In this document: piece after piece, positions 1 to 6,187 of the stretch | How positions within the stretch are numbered: position 1 is the first letter of the stretch | How the letters are laid out: every line of letters begins with the position of its first letter | NCBI GenBank assembly: GCA_021156345.1 | Contig: JAJNDJ010000167.1 | Location: 1-8,254 of the forward strand | Length of the DNA: 8,254 nucleotides | Source: Rubrobacteraceae bacterium | GTDB lineage: Bacteria > Actinomycetota > Rubrobacteria > Rubrobacterales > Rubrobacteraceae | Reading direction: 5' to 3' | Notes under the pieces: generated by a model | What the model saw: only the letters and a program-made list of their open reading frames with translations | The model's database searches: none | Told to the model about the DNA's origin: nothing | Made by a program: the position numbers and the translations under genes

Positions 1-1304
1 GAGCCGTTGTAGCGGACCTGTACGCAAGCGGCCTGCTCGGGGTCGAGGAACCAGTTGAGATCCCTCACCCTGACCTCGCGCACCTCGAGGTCCTGCCTGA
101 GTCCTACGACTACCTGCCCGGTACGCGGTCTTACCTCTCTGACGTACAGTGGCGTCGGCGCCGAAACGCCTATTCCGCGCCGCTGTCCGACCGTGAAGTC
201 GACAACGCCGGCATGACGGCCAAGCACCCGCCCTTCGTCGTCGACGACGTCACCTGGCTCCGCAGCCACCTTCTTGCGGATAAAACTGCGGTAGTCCCCA
301 TCTGGGATAAAGCAGATATCCTGGCTCTCAGGGGTGTAGGCGACGGCGAGGCCCCGCTCCTCGGCGATGGCGCGGACGTCCGTCTTTCGGTACTCGCCTA
401 GGGGGAAGATCGTACGCGAAAGGAGATCCTGCGGCACGGGCCAGAGGACGTAGGTCTGATCCTTGCTCTCGTCCACGGGGCGCGCAAGCGTAGGGCCTTC
501 CTCGACCCTGGCGTAGTGCCCCGTTGCGACGTGGTGGAATCCCAGCTCGTCCGCGAGGAACGACGACGCGTGGAATTTGACGTGGGCGTTGCAAGCGACG
601 CATGGGTTGGGTGTCTTGCCTTCGCTGTAGGAGCCCACGAAGTCCCGCATGACGCGCCTGTCGAAGAGCTCCTTGAGGTTGAGCGTGAAGTGCGGCAGTC
701 CCATCCTGTGCGCCGTGTCGCGGGCAAAGAGTACCGTGTCCGGCGAACAGCACGAGCGGCTGCCTCTCTCGCCGTCGTGTAGCCGAAACGTCACGGTTGC
801 TACGTCATAGCCAGCCTCTTTCAGAAGAAGGGCCGTGACCGCCGAGTCAACGCCCCCGCTCATCGCGGCCACAACGCTCCTGCGGCCGGCTCCCCGCCCT
901 CTGTGCGCGTCGAATAGCATCTCGCCAGCCTTACGGTTCCAGTAGTCCTCGAACGCTTTGTGCAATGCGTCTAGGACGAGCGTGAGCGCGTGCTCCTTGC
1001 CAGCGGGCAGAGGTCCGCCAAGCGCGTCCTCCAGGCTGGCCTTCGAAACGCGGGCGGCATCGAGGAGGTGCTTGCCTTCGACCAGTTCAGCAAGGGCTGA
1101 GCCGGCGGCGATGCACGCCGCACAGCCGTAGACTTTATAGCGGACATGTTCCAGGATGTTGTCCGAAATCCCGACCGTAAAGCAGGCGACGTCGCCGCAC
1201 GCGGCGTCGCCAGACTCTCCCCTGCCAGAAGGATCGGATATCTCACCAGCATTGCGCGGCCGGACGAGGTGGTCTACGACCTGCGCTTTGTAACGATCGG
1301 ACAT
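1..1304 (-). CDS. mnmA: NifU-like scaffold domain fused to tRNA-uridine 2-sulfurtransferase MnmA (3' end cut by window edge)
   Basis: This is a two-domain protein of which about 434 codons are visible; the C-terminus lies beyond the left edge. Residues 1-120 resemble the NifU/IscU iron-sulfur scaffold (RPRNAGE near 15-21, GDAACGD with Cys36, YGCAAC with Cys61 and Cys64). Residues from about 143 are MnmA, which activates U34 of Lys, Glu and Gln tRNAs with ATP and inserts sulfur in the cytoplasm. Visible MnmA motifs are the PP-loop SGGVDS (149-154), TPNPCVACN with likely nucleophile Cys238, TGHYAR (261-266) and SQDICFIPDGDYR with the persulfide Cys331. The frame is continuous throughout. The ATG lies 13 bases after the nifS stop, and a GAAGG ribosome binding site overlaps that stop. 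In the NifU domain the usual third ligand cysteine is Ala106 (His105-Ala106). The MnmA activity is secure. Whether the NifU part carries a cluster or only docks NifS is open. Confidence 0.93.
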   Translation of the reverse strand, partial: MSDRYKAQVVDHLVRPRNAGEISDPSGRGESGDAACGDVACFTVGISDNILEHVRYKVYGCAACIAAGSALAELVEGKHLLDAARVSKASLEDALGGPLPAGKEHALTLVLDALHKAFEDYWNRKAGEMLFDAHRGRGAGRRSVVAAMSGGVDSAVTALLLKEAGYDVATVTFRLHDGERGSRSCCSPDTVLFARDTAHRMGLPHFTLNLKELFDRRVMRDFVGSYSEGKTPNPCVACNAHVKFHASSFLADELGFHHVATGHYARVEEGPTLARPVDESKDQTYVLWPVPQDLLSRTIFPLGEYRKTDVRAIAEERGLAVAYTPESQDICFIPDGDYRSFIRKKVAAEPGDVVDDEGRVLGRHAGVVDFTVGQRRGIGVSAPTPLYVREVRPRTGQVVVGLRQDLEVREVRVRDLNWFLDPEQAACVQVRYNG

Positions 1305-1317
1305 GTGTAACCAGCCT

Positions 1318-2413
1318 TCAACCCGCGTAGAGCGGGGAGATCTCTCGTAGTTGCGCCACCGCGGTCGAGAACGCCCCCAGGAAGCTATCGACCTCCTCTG
1401 GAGTGTTATCTTTGCCGACCGTTATCCTGACGACGGAGAACGCCTCTCGCTCGGGCAACCCCATCGCGAGCAGGACCGGCGAAGCCTTGTGCCCACCCGA
1501 GGAACAGGCCGAGCCGCTCCCTATAGCGTAGCCGAGCGAATCGAGGAAGAGGACCAGGCTCTCAGCCTCTACGCCGGATACGGTGAGGTGGACGTTGTTG
1601 GACAATCGCCGCTCGCGATGCCCGTTTACAAACACATCTGGTAAGGACTCCATTCCGGCCATGACACGCTCGCGTAACGTCCTTTCGTGCGCGACTCGGT
1701 CGTCCATCTCCTTGCGGGCCAGCCTCGCAGCCGTGCCAAGTCCGGCGATCCCTGCCACGTTCTGGGTGCCGCTCCTCAGCCCCCTCTCCTGCCCTCCGCC
1801 GTAGATGATGGGTTCGAGCGAGACGCCCTCACGCACGTAGAGGGCGCCGACGCCCAGGGACCCGGCCGACTGCCTGGACGGCGTCAGCGTGGAATGGGAT
1901 GTCCTTCGCCGCGCAGATCTCGGCGAGCTCGGGCACAGGCTCGACGGTGCCAACCTCGTTATTCGCCCATACGACGGCGGCCAGCGCGGTGTCGGGACGC
2001 AGCGAGGCGGCGAACTCGTCCGGGTCGACGACGCCCTCAGCGTCAACCCCGATCCAGGACACCTCGAAACCTTCGGACTGCAGGCGTCTCGCGGCCTCCC
2101 GCACCGCCGCGTGCTCGACGCAAGAGACGACCGCGTGCCGCTTTTCGGAGCCGGAGGACCTCGCCAGACCTAGGACGGCCAGGTCGTCTGATTCGGTCCC
2201 TCCACCGGTAAACACGATCTCCCCTGGCGATGCCCCGATCAGGGAAGCTACAGCATCTCGGGCCTCCTCAACCCCCGCACGCGCCAGGCCTCCGAAGGCG
2301 TGCAGCGACGAAGGATTGCCGCGCCGGCCGCCAAGATGGGGAAGCATCGATTCCAGTACTCGCGGATCGAGCGGCGTGGTGGCGGCATTGTCCAGATAGA
2401 CAGGCTCGGTCAT
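1318..2413 (-). CDS. nifS: Cysteine desulfurase, NifS/IscS type, interrupted by an internal deletion and frameshift
   Basis: This is a PLP enzyme converting cysteine to alanine plus an enzyme-bound persulfide, the sulfur donor for Fe-S clusters and for MnmA. The N-terminal part (2413 to about 1866) has YLDNAATTPLD, GNPSSLHAFG, FTGGGTESDDLA, the PLP-stacking His101 (CVEHAAV), ANNEVGT and HADAVQAVG with Asp177 and Gln180. The C-terminal part (about 1854 to 1318), in a different frame, has GVGALYVREG, GGGQERGLRSGTQN, the catalytic-cysteine loop SGSACSSGGHK and VRITVG. In related enzymes about 25 residues separate AVG from GVGALY, including the Ser-x-His-Lys motif whose lysine binds PLP. Here only ten bases separate them (1855-1864), so roughly 65 bases and that lysine are absent and the frame changes. 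As written it would encode a truncated protein. It heads the operon with NifU-MnmA. No ribosome binding site is obvious before the ATG at 2413. The family call is secure; whether the lesion is real is not. Confidence 0.88.
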
Positions 2414-2423
2414 GATCGGATCT

Positions 2424-2451
2424 AGTTTATCCTAATGGGCCGAAATGTCAG
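2424..2451 (-). promoter_or_regulatory. Candidate sigma-70-type promoter for nifS-nifU/mnmA
   Basis: On the minus strand CTGACA (2451-2446, five of six matches to TTGACA) is followed after 16 bases by TAAACT (2429-2424). Transcription would begin near 2417, only about four bases before the ATG at 2413. This fits a near-leaderless message and the absence of a ribosome binding site. It is a prediction from pattern only. Confidence 0.4.
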
Positions 2452-2538
2452 CTAGCCAGCATCTCAGCACTTCAGCTTTGTTGGGAGCGGCCTGTGTTCG
2501 TTTTGCTCTGCGGTTGGAAAAGGCGCCCCATCGTGCCA

Positions 2539-3462
2539 TCAGATGGTGATGGTGTGAGCGACAGCGCCACCAGGGTCGAGAAGTGCGATCTGGTCTCCTG
2601 GCGCCAGATCTAGTGATGTACCTCCTTCGAACGTGCCTGCCACGCGCCTGCCTTCGTCGTCCACTATGTCAGGAACGCGGCCGATGGAGACGCTCTCATC
2701 CCGCTTTACTTTGATGTCGCTGTCGATCGTAACGCTTGGCGCGCCTGGTGTTACCTCCGCAGTCTCGGGATCGAGGACCGTTAGCTTAAAGCCCTGCAGG
2801 TTCCTGGGCTTGGGATCGTGGTTGGTTACCGTGAAATACTCGATCCCGCCGCCCTCGTCGGTGGTCTGGACCTGATCCAGCGTTACGTTGGCATCGCTCG
2901 TGTTGTCCTCGACTTGTACCGCTGCGAGATCGAAGAGCGCCTGGCTCAACACAGGTCTTGGCACGTATCCTTCGAAGAGGTTGGTGATCACATACTCCTC
3001 GCCACTCGGCGCGAGCATCGCGACGAATGGCGTGATCCCGACACCAAGCTGCGCGGCTAGCGTACCGTACTCGCCAGGCTGCAGGCTCTCCTCGTCGCCG
3101 ACGGGCCCGGGGTTCGTGATACCGTAAGAGAAGAACTCGATGGTGGGATACTTGGTGCTCAGGCGCATCATGGACTTGTTGACCTTGCGGTCCACGGAGA
3201 GACCCTGTGGATAGGCGAGGGAGTCCTGGTCCAGCTTGTAGAATTGGACCACGAGCCTGGCCCTCCGCCCGTAGGCTTCCTCGAAGTTGGGCGGCACGGG
3301 TTGGGTCGTGTTGAGCTTGAAAGCCTCGTCCTTCGTGCTCTCGGCCTGTCCGCCCCCCACCACGGCGTTGCCGGTAGGGGTGCCTGCGGGGGTCGACGTC
3401 TCGGGACTCTGGGTTGGCGTTACAGGGGCCTGGCTCTCGTCGCTTCCGCATCCAGCGAACAC
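2539..3462 (-). CDS. Lipoprotein with thioredoxin-like and lamin-tail-like regions; true start probably near 3490-3505
   Basis: The coordinates start at the only in-frame GTG (3462), but this leaves just four residues before the lipobox cysteine (VFAGC). The open frame continues to a TAA at 3592-3594 and encodes a signal peptide: a basic RGKGKGG stretch, then the hydrophobic VVYLALVLGCLLVFAGC. A strong AAGGGAGGA ribosome binding site lies at 3514-3522, yet no ATG, GTG or TTG is in frame after it. Either a rare start codon is used or a base is wrong. Numbering from the GTG, residues 6-45 are a Thr/Pro/Ser-rich linker typical of surface-anchored proteins. Residues 68-182 look thioredoxin-like, with a VVQFYK strand and VGITPFVAMLAPSGE resembling the cis-Pro region, but the CxxC is missing and no other cysteine remains. 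Residues 190-307 resemble a lamin-tail-type beta domain (EYFTVTNHDPKPRNLQGFKL, SLDLAPGDQIALLD). It is probably tethered outside the membrane by lipid. The function is unknown, and both domain calls are inferences from motifs. Confidence 0.8.
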   Translation of the reverse strand: MFAGCGSDESQAPVTPTQSPETSTPAGTPTGNAVVGGGQAESTKDEAFKLNTTQPVPPNFEEAYGRRARLVVQFYKLDQDSLAYPQGLSVDRKVNKSMMRLSTKYPTIEFFSYGITNPGPVGDEESLQPGEYGTLAAQLGVGITPFVAMLAPSGEEYVITNLFEGYVPRPVLSQALFDLAAVQVEDNTSDANVTLDQVQTTDEGGGIEYFTVTNHDPKPRNLQGFKLTVLDPETAEVTPGAPSVTIDSDIKVKRDESVSIGRVPDIVDDEGRRVAGTFEGGTSLDLAPGDQIALLDPGGAVAHTITI

Positions 3463-3513
3463 TAACAGGCAGCCGAGAACGAGCGCCAGATATACTACAC
3501 TCCCGGCGTGTGA

Positions 3514-3522
3514 TCCTCCCTT
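3514..3522 (-). promoter_or_regulatory. Strong ribosome binding site for the lipoprotein
   Basis: The minus strand reads AAGGGAGGA just upstream of the hydrophobic signal-peptide codons. It implies initiation about 5-15 bases downstream (roughly 3498-3509), where the sequence as given offers no in-frame ATG, GTG or TTG. A GTG at 3498-3500 is in another frame and is followed at once by TAG. Confidence 0.5.
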
Positions 3523-3588
3523 GCCCTTTCCTCGGATAGACCTCTCCCTACGGCTCTTCGGAGCAAACCACGGACTCCGATTTTCGCT

Positions 3589-3617
3589 AACTTAGCACGG
3601 TAGGGAAAACACCGCAA
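3589..3617 (-). promoter_or_regulatory. Candidate sigma-70-type promoter for the lipoprotein
   Basis: On the minus strand TTGCGG (3617-3612) is followed by exactly 17 bases and then TAAGTT (3594-3589). Transcription would start near 3582, giving a leader of about 60-80 bases that includes the ribosome binding site at 3514-3522. It lies in the divergent intergenic region shared with aspS. Prediction from pattern only. Confidence 0.4.
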
Positions 3618-3644
3618 TGTGTGTCCGGATGAACCATCGGCCTC

Positions 3645-3678
3645 GGTCCACAGCGTTTTCGGCTAACATTCGTGGACC
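3645..3678. repeat. Inverted repeat in the aspS upstream region
   Basis: GGTCCAC (3645-3651) and GTGGACC (3672-3678) are perfect 7-base inverted arms around a 20-base spacer, ending 30 bases before the aspS TTG. No T-tract follows, so it is not an ordinary terminator. It could be an operator or an RNA stem in the leader. It may also be chance. Confidence 0.4.
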
Positions 3679-3696
3679 AGCCCGCAAGCAACCGCT

Positions 3697-3701
3697 AGGA
3701 G
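3697..3701 (+). promoter_or_regulatory. Ribosome binding site that fixes the aspS TTG start
   Basis: AGGAG sits seven bases before the TTG at 3709-3711. This supports TTG over the later in-frame ATG at 3766, which would cut into the conserved N-terminal RTHSAGEL segment. Confidence 0.75.
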
Positions 3702-3708
3702 AACGAAA

Positions 3709-5474
3709 TTGCACCTTCAGTACCAGAGCAACCCGTACAGAACCCACAGCGCAGGTGAGCTACGCATGGACGACGCCGGGGAGAGAGTCAAGCTTGCAGG
3801 CTGGGTTCACAGGCGTAGGGACCACGGAGGTCTTATCTTCATAGACCTGCGCGACCGCTGGGGTATCACACAGGTCACATTCCACCCTGAAAGGGATGGG
3901 ATCTTCTCCTCGGCCGAACAACTCAGGCCCGAGTGGTCCATCTCCGTAGAGGGCGAGGTGGTGCGCCGACCTGAGGGCAACGAGAATCCTCATCTGCCCA
4001 CGGGAGCGATAGAGGTAGAGGCTACGGGGCTCGAGATTCTGAGCCCTTCCGAGACACCGCCTTTCGAGATCGAACGGGACAGGCCCGTTGACGAGACGCT
4101 GCGCCTGAAGTACCGCTACCTCGACCTACGCAGGGAGAGGATGCGTGACAAGATCTTGCTCCGCCACCGCGTCGTCAAGTACATGCGAGACTACCTCGAT
4201 GATCGGGGCTTCGTGGAGATCGAAACCCCGCTTCTCACGGCCTCTACACCGGAAGGCGCAAGGGACTACCTGGTCCCTGCCCGCCTCTATCCAGGGCAGT
4301 TCTACGCGCTCCCGCAGTCCCCGCAGCAATTCAAGCAGCTCCTTATGGTGGCTGGCTTCGAACGCTACTTCCAGATAGCCCGCGCACTGCGCGACGAGGA
4401 CCAGCGCGGGGACCGCCAGCCCGAACACACGCAGCTCGACCTGGAGATGAGCTACACGACGCAGGACGAGATCCTGGACCTCATCGAAGGCCTCTACTCC
4501 TGGACCGCTTCGGTACGGACAAGCCGGACATCCGCTTCGGCCTGGAGCTCCACGACATCTCGCAGCTCGCCTCAGAATCGGAGTTCAAGGTGTTCAAAGG
4601 GGCCGTTGAATCAGGCGGCTCTGTTCGCGGCATCGCCGTCGGTGGGCTGGGGGACCTGACTCGAAGGGAGCTCGATGAGCTCACCGCGGTCGCGACTTCG
4701 GCAGGCGCAAGGGGCCTGGCCCACTTTATGGTGCAATCGGATGACCTGAATAGCCCCGTCGCCAAGTTTTTCTCCGAGAAGCAACGGACTACTCTGCGCG
4801 AAACCCTCGGAGCCGGAGAAGGCGACTGGCTGTTCTTCGTCGCGGACAAGAACCCCGTCGTCTTCGAGAGCCTCAACCGCCTGCGCCTCCACTTTAGAGA
4901 CCGCCTCGGGCTCGCCGACCCTGACGTTCTCGGTATGTGCTGGGTGACGGACTTCCCGCTCTTCGAGTGGAACGAGGACGAGGGGCGCATCGAGCCGATG
5001 CACCACATGTTCACCATGCCGCGCGAAGAGGACCTGGACCTGCTCGACTCCGACCCTCTGCGAGTCATCGGCCAGCTCTACGACCTCGTAGCCAACGGAA
5101 CCGAGCTCGCGTCGGGGAGTATGAGGATCCACAACCCCGACCTGCAGCAGAAGGTCTTCGACGTCATCGGTATCGGACCTGAGGAGGCGCACAGGCGGTT
5201 CGGGACCATCCTCACCGCCTTCCGCTACGGCGCGCCGCCCCACGGTGGGATCGCACCAGGGGTAGACCGCCTGGTGATGCTCCTCACGGACGAGCCGAAC
5301 ATCCGTGAGGTGATGGCGTTCCCCAAGACTCAGGCCGCCCGCGACGAGATGATGGACGCCCCCGGTCCCGTCTCGGAAGAGCAACTCAAGGAACTGAATA
5401 TCTCGCTTCGCCGCCGCCCCGAGCGCGAACGAGGCTCCGACCCCGCAGCCCGTCCGGGCGAGGGCAACAACTAG
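3709..5474 (+). CDS. aspS: Aspartyl-tRNA synthetase, probably non-discriminating, with an internal deletion and frameshift
   Basis: This class II synthetase attaches aspartate to tRNA-Asp. Numbering from the TTG, the N-terminal OB-fold anticodon domain spans about residues 10-115 ([27 protein letters not shown]). Next come [15 protein letters not shown], motif 1 ([16 protein letters not shown]), [27 protein letters not shown], and motif 2 with [21 protein letters not shown]. The bacterial insertion domain follows, then [13 protein letters not shown] and motif 3 ([14 protein letters not shown]). Near 4492-4512 the frame changes: LIEGLYSW is followed almost at once by [16 protein letters not shown]. 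Relatives have about 23 residues between these, including the FPxxTxxEA stretch, so roughly 65-70 bases (one more than a multiple of three) are missing. As written the product would end at 4659. His39 in RRRDHGG and Gly90 in RRPEG match the residues linked to non-discriminating AspRS, which also charges tRNA-Asn. An essential gene should be intact, so an assembly error is likely. Confidence 0.93.
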
Positions 5475-5478
5475 TGTA

Positions 5479-6141
5479 ATGCACACCCATCCCCGATCCC
5501 CGGCGTCCGTGGCCCTCACCTTCGATGACGGACCCGACCCCGTCTGGACTCCCCTTGTATTGGACGCCCTGGGTAATGCCGGGGCTCAGGCCACGTTCTT
5601 CGTCGTCGCGCCACGGGCCGCTCGTTGCCCTTCCCTCGTTTCCAACATGCGGGAGAGGGGCCACAACGTCGCCTTTCATTGCAGCGAGCACGTCCGCCAC
5701 GACTCCATGACGCGCAGGGAGATCGAAGCAGACGTGGAGTCAGGACTCCTGGCGCTCGGGCGGTCCGTGCGGTACTGGAGAACCCCGTGGGGCCTTATCA
5801 CACCGGCGACCGAAGAAGTGGCAAACGAACATCGGCTCGGGCTCGTCGGCTGGACCGCTGACACGGAGGACTGGCGTGGAGGGGCGCCGGAGGAAATGCT
5901 GGCCCGCATTACAGGTAAGATCTCGCCCGGTGCCATCATACTGATGCACGATGGAGTCGGCCCTGGAGCGACGCGTGACGGCTGCTCAGGGACCGTGGAT
6001 CTCATAGGCCCGCTCGTCGCCATGCTGGGATCCCATGGCCTGGAGCCAGCGACGTTGGATGAGCTCCAGCATCCGCTGCCAGACAGGAACCCGGACTTCC
6101 AGGCCTGGGGACCAGGCAACGAACGGGTGCGTGGTGTGTGA
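5479..6141 (+). CDS. Polysaccharide deacetylase (NodB-like, CE4 family)
   Basis: The 220-residue protein matches the NodB homology fold, a metal-dependent enzyme that removes acetyl groups from N-acetylglucosamine-containing glycans or related substrates. Visible motifs in order are TFDDGPDP (14-21, catalytic base Asp16 and metal ligand Asp17), HCSEH (67-71, matching H-x3-H metal ligands), RTPWG (101-105, the RxPxG motif), WTADTEDW (125-132) and ISPGAIILMHDG (149-160, with His157). All active-site motifs are present. There is no signal peptide or membrane anchor, so it is likely cytoplasmic, as is NodB, rather than a wall-acting PgdA-type enzyme. The ATG is four bases after the aspS stop and no clear ribosome binding site is present, so it probably depends on readthrough from aspS. 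The next three genes lie downstream on the same strand and suggest a shared small-molecule substrate. The family is secure and the substrate unknown. Confidence 0.9.
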   Translation: MHTHPRSPASVALTFDDGPDPVWTPLVLDALGNAGAQATFFVVAPRAARCPSLVSNMRERGHNVAFHCSEHVRHDSMTRREIEADVESGLLALGRSVRYWRTPWGLITPATEEVANEHRLGLVGWTADTEDWRGGAPEEMLARITGKISPGAIILMHDGVGPGATRDGCSGTVDLIGPLVAMLGSHGLEPATLDELQHPLPDRNPDFQAWGPGNERVRGV

Positions 6142-6150
6142 GGATTCTCT

Positions 6151-6178
6151 TTGCACGAGTATTCTGCTCCTTTAAAGT
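6151..6178 (+). promoter_or_regulatory. Candidate promoter before the ACAD-like gene
   Basis: TTGCAC (6151-6156), a 16-base spacer and TAAAGT (6173-6178) resemble a sigma-70-type promoter. Transcription would start near 6185, just before the ATG at 6188. No Shine-Dalgarno sequence precedes that ATG, so a leaderless or near-leaderless transcript is possible. The stretch is also AT-rich against its surroundings. Pattern-based prediction. Confidence 0.4.
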
Positions 6179-6187
6179 ATTGTCGCG

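Noticed and set aside
328..753. 141-codon minus-strand frame within mnmA
   Set aside because: It is an alternative frame of the continuous, well-conserved MnmA reading, which does not appear as a closed frame only because its stop lies beyond the window.
1829..2046. Programmed frameshift joining the two halves of nifS
   Set aside because: There is no slippery sequence. A conserved block is absent at the junction, and frameshifting cannot restore it.
2414..2538. Rho-independent terminator after the lipoprotein gene
   Set aside because: CCATCTGATGG and GGCGCC are short palindromes with no following T-tract in the right orientation. The 125-base gap holds only the nifS promoter candidate.
2786..3451. 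221-codon minus-strand frame within the lipoprotein gene
   Set aside because: It is an out-of-frame reading of the lipoprotein, very rich in Arg, Gly and His, with no domain. The lipobox frame is the coherent one.
3601..3708. T-box riboswitch upstream of aspS
   Set aside because: I looked for the conserved AGGGTGGNACCGCG core and a terminator with a T-run and found neither.
4611..5519. Long open frame (302 codons) on the minus strand opposite aspS
   Set aside because: It lies antisense to clearly conserved AspRS sequence, has no recognisable motif, and is the usual shadow frame in GC-rich DNA.
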